A program made the translations under genes and the position numbers. A stretch of DNA of 44,352 nt, taken from Chromatiales bacterium (GTDB taxonomy: Bacteria; Pseudomonadota; Gammaproteobacteria; RBG-16-57-12). Positions 17,901 to 25,981 of this stretch are shown here, piece by piece; the first letter of the stretch is position 1, and every line of letters starts with the position of its first letter. A model generated the notes under the pieces. The model worked only from the letters and a program-made list of their open reading frames with translations. It was not told where the DNA came from and did no database searches. Location: assembly GCA_026989455.1 (NCBI GenBank), contig JALSJH010000039.1, positions 1 through 44,352 on the forward strand, read 5' to 3'.

Positions 17901-18221
17901 CGCTATTCTCCTCTATGCGAAATATGAATCGATGGGCATTAGCAGATAAAGGCTAATCACCCTTTTTGGATTAAAAACCCAAAAATCGAACTTCACTTTA
18001 GAGGTCGCGTGCTTTTTCAGCTGTGAGAAAATAGGGGTAGAAAGTGTGAAATAATACCGAAATACCAGTGGAGTTTAAAAAGCCATCAATCTGGGTGACG
18101 GGCTTTTGAAGTGTGTGGTTGTGATGGTGTTAAAAGGGTAGCTCGATATCTTGGCTTTATCTGGCTAGTTGTCGGTGGGGAAGTGGCTCACGCCCCTTTT
18201 AAGTTGACATGTAAAAACCAC
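17901..18221. other. Intergenic region without recognised genes
   Basis: The region upstream of the 741-aa gene. It holds an AT-rich hairpin (TTTTTGG/CCAAAAA at about 17961-17983), which could be promoter-proximal, and otherwise no reading frame or RNA gene I can support. Confidence 0.4.
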
Positions 18222-18246
18222 AAAAAAAGGCGGTTAAAAACCGCCC
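18222..18246 (-). terminator. Rho-independent terminator of the small lipoprotein gene
   Basis: On the minus strand GGCGGTT, a TTT loop and AACCGCC form a 7-bp GC-rich stem followed by seven T (18222-18228). It lies 22 bp after the stop of the lipoprotein gene at 18268. Confidence 0.85.
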
Positions 18247-18267
18247 TTAATTAACAATTTCACCCTA

Positions 18268-18651
18268 TCAATCCATCATCGACTCAATAACAAAAAGGGG
18301 ATAAGGGGGAGCGCATAAATCTGTACGTCCGCCTCCATGAACAAATGAAACACAGACGCTGCCTTTATATTTTACCATTTGAATGCTCTCTTTGGCGATT
18401 ACCTCTACCGAATCGAACGATTTACAGGCATGCTCGCGCAGTTTGTCTTTGGGGCCAATCTCCTTGCACGTGGGTTGGCGTTCACCCGTGGCGACATCGA
18501 TCACCTGCAACTGACCATCCTGGAATATCAAGGCCACAGGTGATTTGCTCTCTTTAATGGTGCGCTCCAATTTGCTTGTTGCACAGCCTGATAAGGTGAG
18601 TGCCATTAAGGCGAGCATTAATATCGGTAGTTTTGTTATGGTTAAATTCAT
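18268..18651 (-). CDS. Small lipoprotein, unknown function
   Basis: A 127-aa protein with a lipoprotein signal (residues 1-22, lipobox LSGC). The mature part is mostly hydrophilic with three more Cys (PTCKEIG, EHACKSF, VCVSF, the last before HGGGRTDLCAPP). I recognise no family. A strong GGAG ribosome site precedes the ATG, and an intrinsic terminator follows, so it is probably a single-gene unit. It lies between the 741-aa protein and the FecR-barrel gene on the same strand. Confidence 0.75.
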   Translation of the reverse strand: MNLTITKLPILMLALMALTLSGCATSKLERTIKESKSPVALIFQDGQLQVIDVATGERQPTCKEIGPKDKLREHACKSFDSVEVIAKESIQMVKYKGSVCVSFVHGGGRTDLCAPPYPLFVIESMMD

Positions 18652-18706
18652 TTTTTTTTCTCCTATTTAAAATTATTTGTGGGTTTTCTTTTTAATTATC
18701 ACGCAT

Positions 18707-18782
18707 CCTGCGGATTTCGGAATAAATGAGAGAAATTTCCTCTCGGCCTAAATTCATCCTGACTTAATCAGAGCTTCCTTGA
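18707..18782. repeat. Family 1 palindromic repeat, half copy
   Basis: This single arm matches the reverse complement of the left arm of the copy at 24939-25098 (GATTTCGGAATAAATGAG, TTTCCTCTCGGCCTAAATTC, GACTTAATCAGAGCTTCC). It lies in the 5' region of the small lipoprotein and downstream of the FecR-barrel gene. Confidence 0.75.
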
Positions 18783-18864
18783 TGTAGATAAAAATCAACT
18801 ATAATTGATTGAAAATGCTTTATATACCTCACATTGAGTGGCAATAAATAGCGGCTTGGCTGCT

Positions 18865-21800
18865 CTAAAATTGAAGGTCAACCGTCAAATAATATGCACG
18901 TTCAGGGTTGAAGGGTGATTGTCGTTTTTCATTGCTGATAAAGTTGGTGCTTTGAAACTGAAATGTCTTATTAAACATGTTGTTTAGTGCAAACTCTATT
19001 TTTCCCCGGCGCTTAGGGAGAAGGTAAGCAAAGGAGGCGTCAGTAACCCAGAAGTGGTCTTCAGCTTTATCAAAGCCCGATACCGTGGCATGTTGAATCT
19101 GTTGATTAACATAGGTGGTGGTGATGTTTGAAGAGAATCCTGAGGGGTGAGAATAGTTCAACTCAAAGGGCAATGATTGGCTGTTTAAAAACGCTGGGAT
19201 GTCGGCATTCGCTTCACCGGCTATCGATTTGCGTGAAAAATCTTCAAAATGATAGCTCACACCCACTGCCAAGGTTGGCTGCGGCATAAAGTTAAGGTAC
19301 ATACGGTGTGATCGTTCATTTTGCTCTTCTGGTATGAGAACGCCCGATTTATTGACTAGTGTGGTGAGGCTCCGCCCCGTTAATTCGGCACCCACGAATA
19401 AGTGCGGTGAGATTTGATGGTCAGCGGCAACTCCGTAACGGATCGCATTTGTACCGAGGTTATCTTCAAAAAGCTGATTAAACCCCGCCACCTGTGTTGG
19501 CTCAATAGTCTGATTTGACAATATTTTTCTTGCGAGTGTCTTAAATACCGCCATGCGCAGGGTGGTGTTTTCATTTGGCATCAATTGCAATCCCAACTTT
19601 GGGTTGATTTGTTTGCGATTGACCCCGTTTTTTTCATTCACATCATCATAGCTAAAGCCAAAGGTTAATATATCTCTCTTATCATTTATTATTTGTGCAT
19701 AAAAATAGGTGTTTTTTTGTTCTATATCGCGTTCGGTTATTATCTTTTCGAAAAAAAATGGCGAAAGGTCAATGATGTCAGTAGTCTCAGCGTTTGAGCG
19801 TAGATAGCCTACACCGAAGGTTGTGGTGAGCTGCTTAGCACTAAATATATGCTGAATTTCACTCTGCATACCGCTGTGCTGTTTGTTCTCAGAGCGTGAA
19901 CCTTGCTTTAGGCCGCTCTCAAAATCATTGGCCATAATTGAAACGAGATAACGCTGCTGGGTAGTGGGTGCAAGGTAGAGTCCAAAGCGTACGCTATCCT
20001 GGTTTAATACTTGCCTTTTAGTGCCTCTAAAGTCATCAGGGTCAAAGCGTAACTCAAGATCACCAAACGCCGACTGCTTACGACGCACTTCAATTTGAGT
20101 GCTCAACCTAGGCGATATTTCATATTGGGCAAACAGATTATAAATATCATGTGTTAGGTCATTGTTTTGCCGAAAACCATCGGTCTTATACTGAAACTGT
20201 CCAATGCTGTATGACAGGCGATTGTGAAGAGCGGAAAATACGAGTTCATCACCTTGGGTGTTGTTATTACCCAGGATTCCGTTCGCCATCAGACTCATTC
20301 GATTGCGGGTAAATAGCGGGTTGAACTCGTTGTATGAGGCGGTTGTAGGCCCCGCGTTATCCACTAGATAAAGCGAGCCTTCAGCCAGTTGTGGGCTTGT
20401 CGGGGTATGACTTAGAGGCTGAAGTAGTTGCGCTTGTAGTACCTCGCTGGCGCGAGCCACCTCGTGCCTTGGCACCCCAGCGTAGACCTCCGATAGCAAC
20501 CTGTGTGCTGAAGAATTATTCTGCTTTAGACCGGGTGACTTCCATGTTTCGGCCATGGCAAGCTGCCCTGCACCCAGGTTCATATATAACCGTGCCAGAC
20601 TGGTGCTTCTTGCGGCAGCATCTTTATCCAGTAATAAGCGTGAGCGATAGATGGCGCGATTGTCATTGAGTTTGATGGCGTGTTGCAGATCTTGTAGCGC
20701 CTCTATCGGGCGGTTTTCGCTCTGCTTGCGGATGGCATCATAAAACCAGGGGGTCGGGTCGTTGGGGTCGAGGGCTTTAGCCATGGTTAGCTGATCGGCT
20801 GCTAGGGGGGGTCGCTTCTCTTCATAATAGGCTTTGCCGAGATAGCTACGGATGAGAGGGTTTGCTGGGTCCAGGCTAGCGGCATATTCGATTTGTCGGC
20901 GGCCACTTTCAAGCTCACCCCGACGGATCACTGCTAGTCCAAGCCCTAGTCGTGGCAGTGGGTCTGATTGATCAAGCTGGATGGCTTGATGGAAGGTTTG
21001 TATTGCCGCATAAATATCAATACGGGTTAGATGAGCAAATCCCAATACAGTTTGCACGCGTGCTAGATCAGGTGCAATCTCTGCGGCACGTTGCGCTGCT
21101 TCAAGTGCCGGGCCATGCGCGCCGAACATGAGGCGGAGTTCTGCTAGGCGCGCCCATGTTAGTGCACTCTTTGGGGCTAAGTTGACGGCACGTTCTGCCG
21201 TAGCGAGTGCCTGCTGTAGATTGAACGCTGCTTGCTGCGCATAGGATTTGGCCAGTAAGGGGGCAAAGGCCTCTGGACTGGCTTGGATGGCTTTATCTGC
21301 TAGTGTCAGTGCTTGCTCTGTTTGATTGTTTATCACTGCAATAATCGCTTTGAGCGCGATGGCTTCGCCATTGGCTGGGTTCAGTTTCAATGCATTTTCC
21401 AGATCTGAACTAGCCGGTGTGACCTGGCCGGCCATCAGATATAACCCGGCGCGATAAACAGAGATAAGGTCATTAGCAAAATCATCAGAGGGTAATGTCA
21501 GCGCTGTCAAAGCAGCGGGTATCTCTCCGGCACGGTAATGTGCAATGGAGCGTGTGAGAGCTGTGCTCCATGGCTCAGGCAGTTGTGCCGCTGGTAGGGT
21601 GGTGAAATCAGTGATTACTGGGTAGTGAAGTGCCCAACTCACGGCACTCCATGGTTGTACGTGAGTACGCAGGGCAGGCGCTTCGCCGCTACGGACGACA
21701 ACGGCTTCACTACTGCCTAAGTTGATTTCACCCTGATCATTTATAGCACGTACCCGTCCTTCTAATACGGTGACCTCGACCTGTTCATTACTCACTGCAA

Positions 21801-22257
21801 TAACGAACTCAGTACCATCGACGGCGGCATTGACATAGGGAGTGGTGACCTCAAAGCGCTGTTTTATTCGGCTGATGAAGTGAGCCATGCCCTGTTTTAA
21901 ATCTAGCCAGCTTTTCGCTTGATGGGGTGGCCCGCTGAAGGTGACAGCAGAGTGTTGGTTGAGGCGAAGGATGGTGTTGTTGCTGAGAAAAATCCCCGCA
22001 CGACTATTTGCTTGTGTGCGTATCATGTCACCGGTACAGAATGTTTCCTGCACCGTGATTTTCTTCCACATCGTACTGGATTTAACACGAACCTCGACCA
22101 CCCCCTGAATGGAAACGGCTGTTGCAACCACTTCCGCTTTACTGCATTTTTCCGCCATGACAGAGGGGGGAGCGCCCATCAACAGCATAAATGCGCCACA
22201 ACAAGCAAGGCGAAAGTGGCTAGGAAATCTTTTAAATTGAACTGTCCAGTTCAACAT
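18865..22257 (-). CDS. FecR-domain, TPR-repeat, outer-membrane beta-barrel fusion protein
   Basis: About 1130 aa from the ATG at 22257 (MLNWTVQFKRF). A TTG 26 codons earlier is possible, and neither has a strong ribosome site. A signal peptide ends near SVMA. Residues about 55-180 are a FecR domain (GVVEVRV, FCTGDMIRTQANSRAGIFLS, VDGTEFVIAV, VTVLEGRV, GEAVVVRSG-like). Residues about 215-560 are tandem TPRs with typical A-x3-A-x6-P spacing (ALKLNPANGEAIALKAI, AVNLAPKSALTWARLAELRL). Residues about 610-1130 look like an outer-membrane beta-barrel of the TonB-receptor kind, ending in NPERAYYLTVDLQF with the C-terminal Phe needed for barrel assembly. No TonB plug is seen. It follows the CHASE2 cyclase gene on the same strand, so the pair may form one signalling or sensing unit across the periplasm. 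Confidence 0.85.
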   Translation of the reverse strand: MLNWTVQFKRFPSHFRLACCGAFMLLMGAPPSVMAEKCSKAEVVATAVSIQGVVEVRVKSSTMWKKITVQETFCTGDMIRTQANSRAGIFLSNNTILRLNQHSAVTFSGPPHQAKSWLDLKQGMAHFISRIKQRFEVTTPYVNAAVDGTEFVIAVSNEQVEVTVLEGRVRAINDQGEINLGSSEAVVVRSGEAPALRTHVQPWSAVSWALHYPVITDFTTLPAAQLPEPWSTALTRSIAHYRAGEIPAALTALTLPSDDFANDLISVYRAGLYLMAGQVTPASSDLENALKLNPANGEAIALKAIIAVINNQTEQALTLADKAIQASPEAFAPLLAKSYAQQAAFNLQQALATAERAVNLAPKSALTWARLAELRLMFGAHGPALEAAQRAAEIAPDLARVQTVLGFAHLTRIDIYAAIQTFHQAIQLDQSDPLPRLGLGLAVIRRGELESGRRQIEYAASLDPANPLIRSYLGKAYYEEKRPPLAADQLTMAKALDPNDPTPWFYDAIRKQSENRPIEALQDLQHAIKLNDNRAIYRSRLLLDKDAAARSTSLARLYMNLGAGQLAMAETWKSPGLKQNNSSAHRLLSEVYAGVPRHEVARASEVLQAQLLQPLSHTPTSPQLAEGSLYLVDNAGPTTASYNEFNPLFTRNRMSLMANGILGNNNTQGDELVFSALHNRLSYSIGQFQYKTDGFRQNNDLTHDIYNLFAQYEISPRLSTQIEVRRKQSAFGDLELRFDPDDFRGTKRQVLNQDSVRFGLYLAPTTQQRYLVSIMANDFESGLKQGSRSENKQHSGMQSEIQHIFSAKQLTTTFGVGYLRSNAETTDIIDLSPFFFEKIITERDIEQKNTYFYAQIINDKRDILTFGFSYDDVNEKNGVNRKQINPKLGLQLMPNENTTLRMAVFKTLARKILSNQTIEPTQVAGFNQLFEDNLGTNAIRYGVAADHQISPHLFVGAELTGRSLTTLVNKSGVLIPEEQNERSHRMYLNFMPQPTLAVGVSYHFEDFSRKSIAGEANADIPAFLNSQSLPFELNYSHPSGFSSNITTTYVNQQIQHATVSGFDKAEDHFWVTDASFAYLLPKRRGKIEFALNNMFNKTFQFQSTNFISNEKRQSPFNPERAYYLTVDLQF

Positions 22258-22385
22258 GGTTTGATAATTCCGGAGTTGTTTTTGTGGGGCGGCAACACCC
22301 TTTCGCTTCAATGTACAGCAGCCTACGTACTGCAATCCTACGAAAATCCATAGCGATGACTCTACTTGATTGAAATACTCATCAC

Positions 22386-22400
22386 TGTGAACGATTCACA
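22386..22400. promoter_or_regulatory. Candidate Crp-like operator between cyclase and FecR-barrel genes
   Basis: TGTGAACGATTCACA is a 15-bp inverted repeat with the TGTGA/TCACA half sites of Crp, but with a 5-nt rather than 6-nt spacer. An 11-bp part (TGTGAACGATT) recurs at 22440-22450, inside the 3' end of the cyclase gene, 54 bp away. A Crp-type gene lies nearby, so local control is possible, but the spacing is not canonical. Confidence 0.3.
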
Positions 22401-22434
22401 ATTGAGCGTGTGAAAATTTAACAGAAATCTACTC

Positions 22435-24693
22435 TTATTTGTGAACGATTGGTTGGTAAGCATCCAAGTCACTATTTTTTTTCATGACGATCACCCCATC
22501 CTGAGGAGGGGTTAGCTTGTTTTGCAGATGTTGTTGACAGCGTGCAATGTAGTAGCGACTTGGCCCATCTTGAGGGTGTCCTTCGAGTACTTGCTGGAAG
22601 TTGTGTATTGCTCTCTGCCACTCATGGTGCTGATAAGCGCGGAGCCCAGCGGCAAAGCGTTCACAGTGTTGATTTATCTTTTGGCTCGCCTCACTCTGTA
22701 ACCCCAGCAATTCGTGGATAACGATCGCCTCTTGTTTGCCAGCCATGCGAAAGCTACCAAGCTTGCGGTGGATAAAACCATCCAGCCCTGAGAGTATAGC
22801 TTCCGAGACCAGTAGTGTGGTTCCAAGCTGCTTATTGAGCCCTTCGATACGCGAAGCGGTATTGACAATGTCGCCCATGGCACGATATTCATAATGGTCC
22901 AGTGCTCCGACATTTCCTAGCATAATTTCACCCGCATGCAGCCCCATGCGTGTTCGCAGGTTTGAATCAGGATTGCCCTCTGCTCGGCTGCGCAATATCG
23001 CGAGTGCGGCTAAGCATGCCTGACGGCGTAAACAGCTTTTTGGCTGTCGTGACGACCAGATGGCCAACATGGCATCACCCACGACATCAGAAATAACGCC
23101 GCCATGTGCGCGCACTGGTTTAAACAAGCGCTCATAGTAGTTGTTCATATAGATGCTGAGATCCTCGGGTGTCAGCGATTCAGCTAATGGGGTATATTGC
23201 GCCGCATCGCTGGCTAAGCACACCCCAAAGACCCGCTCACTATGGCCTCGTGCATTTCGGGCGCTGTGCGCCAGCTCTTCGACCACGTGATCAGGTAGAT
23301 AATAACCAAAAGCCTGGCGCATGTGGCGGCGCTCGCGGCCAAGCACCCAATGTCGCCATAAAAGCCCAAGAAATAATGCTAACGGTGTTTGTATTAAGAC
23401 GGGAATAAAGAGCGGTAACCAAAGTGCCATCTGTGCAAATAGATAGAGACAAAGCAAGGTGTAAAGCGCCGCGCTGGATATGATAAGAAGCAGAGATAAA
23501 GGGGGGTTGAACAAAGCGCTCAGCCATGCCAATAAAAGACCATAGCCGATGATCACCGCAATATAAACCAGTGGCGTGGGTAAGCGCAGGCTATCTTGCG
23601 CCAGTAAATTGGAAAAAGCCGTCGCCGCAATTTCAACCCCGCTTATATCCAGGCCATCGGCTTGTGAAAATGCCGTGTAGAAATTATCTTTTTGTTCCGG
23701 CTGACTCCCTCCAGCGAAGCCGACAAACACGACCTTTCCACTGAAGTGTGCAAGTTCCGCAGCTGTTGAATGCAGCACCTCGTGATAAGAGACGGTGGGT
23801 ATGCTGCCCGGAGGCCCATAGAAATTAAGATAGCGGCGATTGGGTCCCAAATACAGTGAGATTAGAGCTTGCAAGCGGTGGTTGGGCTTACTTTTAGGGC
23901 GTGTTTTCAGTTGTTCAAGTAAGGTTTGTGTGGTGGCTGTCTGTTGTTTGAAGAAATGACGTATCTGCACGATGCGTTCGGAAATACTCAAATGATCAAG
24001 TGATCTCTTCAAGACTTTTTCCTGTCGGGGTGCCACTTCAGCGAGCATTGTGAGGAGCTGTTGATGATCTTGTGCTACGTAGTACTCCAGGGCGACGCTT
24101 GGTAATGATGGCAGACTGCCAACGGAGGTGTGGAAGGTCCAAAATTGATTCACCATAATCGGAACTCTGGGCAGAGCAAACGGTGCGATAGCGGCAGCAG
24201 CTTGATGAAGAGAGGGAAGCGGCAATATCAGTTGTTCTAAATTATATGTGTCATTTTCGGCAAAACTTTGCACCTCTCGGTGTAGTTTCGCAAAAATTAC
24301 CACATTGCCTGATTGTCGCATCGCTTGCGCTAGGCGTGCATCTTGATCCGCCTCCCTTGCTTCATGGAAAAATAGATCGAAGAGGATCACCGCTGCGCCT
24401 GCTGCGCTCAATTTGTCGATTAAATCTGCATGTAGGTCACGGGGCCAGCGCCTTTGATCAATACTAAGGCTAAGATGTTGCGATGCTGCTTTATCAATGG
24501 ATACCAGTATCACACTCTCTGGCGTGGGGTTTTTCTGGCGTTGATCGAATAAAAAATTCAACGCTATACTCTCTTCCAAGCTAAAGCCTGCTGGCAATGC
24601 GTAGACCAGTAGGCCCGATACAGCAAGCAATAGTCCCATTCCCAGCGTTAAAACGCCGTTTAATTTGAGGCTTGGAAAAAGAGGCTTGGCCAT
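22435..24693 (-). CDS. CHASE2-domain class III adenylate/guanylate cyclase
   Basis: About 752 aa from ATG 24693 (MAKPLFPSLK); a longer TTG form to 24759 has no ribosome site. TM1 (about residues 15-33) is followed by a periplasmic CHASE2 sensor to about 365 (VILVSIDKAASQHL, FDLFFHEAREADQDARLAQA, GKVVFVGFAGG). Then come about three TM segments (375-450) and a class III cyclase domain (485-640). The two metal-binding Asp are present (CLASDAAQYTPL and VVGDAMLAIW), as are the transition-state Asn and Arg (MGDIVNTASRIEG). The substrate Lys four residues before the GD of the second motif is replaced by Asp (SDVVGD), so nucleotide preference is uncertain. A short TPR-like tail follows. It probably shares an mRNA with the FecR-barrel gene; a Crp-type regulator is transcribed divergently. 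Confidence 0.9.
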   Translation of the reverse strand: MAKPLFPSLKLNGVLTLGMGLLLAVSGLLVYALPAGFSLEESIALNFLFDQRQKNPTPESVILVSIDKAASQHLSLSIDQRRWPRDLHADLIDKLSAAGAAVILFDLFFHEAREADQDARLAQAMRQSGNVVIFAKLHREVQSFAENDTYNLEQLILPLPSLHQAAAAIAPFALPRVPIMVNQFWTFHTSVGSLPSLPSVALEYYVAQDHQQLLTMLAEVAPRQEKVLKRSLDHLSISERIVQIRHFFKQQTATTQTLLEQLKTRPKSKPNHRLQALISLYLGPNRRYLNFYGPPGSIPTVSYHEVLHSTAAELAHFSGKVVFVGFAGGSQPEQKDNFYTAFSQADGLDISGVEIAATAFSNLLAQDSLRLPTPLVYIAVIIGYGLLLAWLSALFNPPLSLLLIISSAALYTLLCLYLFAQMALWLPLFIPVLIQTPLALFLGLLWRHWVLGRERRHMRQAFGYYLPDHVVEELAHSARNARGHSERVFGVCLASDAAQYTPLAESLTPEDLSIYMNNYYERLFKPVRAHGGVISDVVGDAMLAIWSSRQPKSCLRRQACLAALAILRSRAEGNPDSNLRTRMGLHAGEIMLGNVGALDHYEYRAMGDIVNTASRIEGLNKQLGTTLLVSEAILSGLDGFIHRKLGSFRMAGKQEAIVIHELLGLQSEASQKINQHCERFAAGLRAYQHHEWQRAIHNFQQVLEGHPQDGPSRYYIARCQQHLQNKLTPPQDGVIVMKKNSDLDAYQPIVHK

Positions 24694-24784
24694 GGTTTGC
24701 TTAGATCTTCCTTGGGCAGATTGCGGGGGCTTTTGTGGTTTTTCGTTCAATAGGTTCAATGTTTGCTATCTAGTAGTCAACAAG

Positions 24785-24838
24785 TGCGGGCGGTTTTAGC
24801 TAGCATCAGGCATTCATGAGTTATTCAGAGCCTTTTTG
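24785..24838. repeat. Family 1 palindromic repeat, degraded right-arm copy
   Basis: GCGGGCGGTTTTAGCTAGCAT then CATTCATGAGTTATTCAGAG resembles the right arm of the other copies (GAGGGCGATTTCAGCTAGCAT, TTCATGACTTGATCAGAA) with several differences. It lies about 100 bp from the full copy at 24939. Confidence 0.5.
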
Positions 24839-24938
24839 CAGTGGCTACTCTATTCTCGGATAGCCAACTAGGGTGTTTTATAAATCTGAGTCAGGATAAA
24901 TATCAAGCAAGACGCTTTGTTGTTAATATTAAGTTAAA

Positions 24939-25098
24939 GAAGCACTGATTAAGCTTGGATGAATTTAGGCTGAGAGGAAATTGTTCTCATTTGTTCCGAA
25001 ATGCGCAGTAATAGTCGCTCTATTGGTGCGATTTTCGGGATAAATGAGGGCGATTTCAGCCAGCATAAAAACATTCATGACTTGATCAGAGCTTTCTT
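24939..25098. repeat. Family 1 palindromic repeat, full copy
   Basis: About 160 bp. The left end GAAGCACTGATTAAGCTTGG is the imperfect inverse of the right end (CTTGATCAGAGCTTTC), and the arms continue as an imperfect palindrome of about 65-70 bp around a short centre (near 25010-25030). It aligns along its whole length with 43184-43345. Together with the degraded copy at 24785 it fills most of the 475-bp gap between the divergent cyclase and Crp-type genes. No reading frame is present. Confidence 0.8.
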
Positions 25099-25168
25099 AA
25101 GCATGGATTTGTCAGGCAACCACGCAAGGCAAACAAATTAAAACTGAGTGTAAAACAGGATTACCTTC

Positions 25169-25813
25169 ATGTTAGAGAGCATCCCTTTATTTTCAGGTTT
25201 AAATGAGCAAGCGTTGCTGGAAATTAGCCAGTATGCCACCACGCGCACGTACCCTAAAAATACGGTGATTATCACAGAGGGTGATCCGGCCGAAATGCTG
25301 TATGTCATCATTAAAGGCAAAGTGAAGATTTTATTAAACGATGAGGCCGGTAAAGAGGTCATTGTTAATTGCCAAGGACCAGGAGAGTATTTTGGTGAGC
25401 TGGCTCTCATTGATGAAACGCAGCGCTCAGCCTCAGTGATGACCATGGAAACGTCAACTTTTTCGGTGATTGGTAAGCAATCTTTTCACGATATTTTGGC
25501 TAAACACCCAACTATTGCGTTGAGTCTGATTCGAGATTTAACCCTACGGGTGCGCCTCTTAACCGACAACGTCAAAAGCCTTGCTCTGTTGGATGTTTAT
25601 GGGCGCGTGGCCAAGACCCTATTGAGTATGGCCACGGAGCGTGATGGTAAATTGCACATCGAGGATAAATTGACGCAGCAGGATATTGCCAATCGCATTG
25701 GTGCCTCGCGGGAGATGGTCTCGCGAATTCTTAAAGATCTCGAGGTGGGTGGTTACATCAGTATGAAGCACAAGCATATAGTGATTAATGAAAGTCTGCC
25801 AAAACATTACTAA
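25169..25813 (+). CDS. Crp/Fnr-family transcription regulator, cAMP-binding type
   Basis: A 214-aa regulator. The N-terminal cyclic-nucleotide-binding domain (residues 1-115) has YPKNTVIITEGDPAEMLYVI and the phosphate-binding cassette GEYFGELALIDETQRSASV, with the Glu, Arg and Ser that bind cAMP in E. coli Crp. No Cys cluster is present, so it is not Fnr-type. A dimer helix follows, then a winged helix-turn-helix (TQQDIANRIGASREMVSRIL, the Arg and Glu of the recognition helix matching Crp). It lies divergent from a class III cyclase gene, and a hairpin terminator follows. It may read out the product of that cyclase; this is inference. I avoid naming it crp because several paralogues are common. 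Confidence 0.92.
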   Translation: MLESIPLFSGLNEQALLEISQYATTRTYPKNTVIITEGDPAEMLYVIIKGKVKILLNDEAGKEVIVNCQGPGEYFGELALIDETQRSASVMTMETSTFSVIGKQSFHDILAKHPTIALSLIRDLTLRVRLLTDNVKSLALLDVYGRVAKTLLSMATERDGKLHIEDKLTQQDIANRIGASREMVSRILKDLEVGGYISMKHKHIVINESLPKHY

Positions 25814-25894
25814 TTTATACCCTTCTAAAAAAAGGAGTGATGAGCAAGGCGAGTGATGGACAAAAAGAGGCCTCTGTCGTAGAATACCGCACAC

Positions 25895-25923
25895 TTACGA
25901 TCCAAACAAAAAAGTAGTATACA
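25895..25923 (+). promoter_or_regulatory. Candidate carA promoter
   Basis: TTACGA (25895-25900), a 17-nt spacer and TATACA (25918-25923). Transcription would begin near 25930, inside the left arm of the hairpin at 25927-25956, so carAB transcripts starting here would escape it. The next nearest -35/-10 pair is weaker. Confidence 0.4.
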
Positions 25924-25926
25924 AGG

Positions 25927-25960
25927 AGCGGATGAGCCGGTTAGGTATCATCCGCTTTTT
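25927..25960 (+). terminator. Rho-independent terminator between the Crp-type gene and carA
   Basis: AGCGGATGA (25927-25935), a 12-nt loop and TCATCCGCT (25948-25956) form a perfect 9-bp stem followed by TTTT. It would stop read-through from the Crp-type gene into carAB. It lies only 21 nt before the carA start. Confidence 0.75.
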
Positions 25961-25981
25961 GTGCATCTAGCGGAGGTTATC

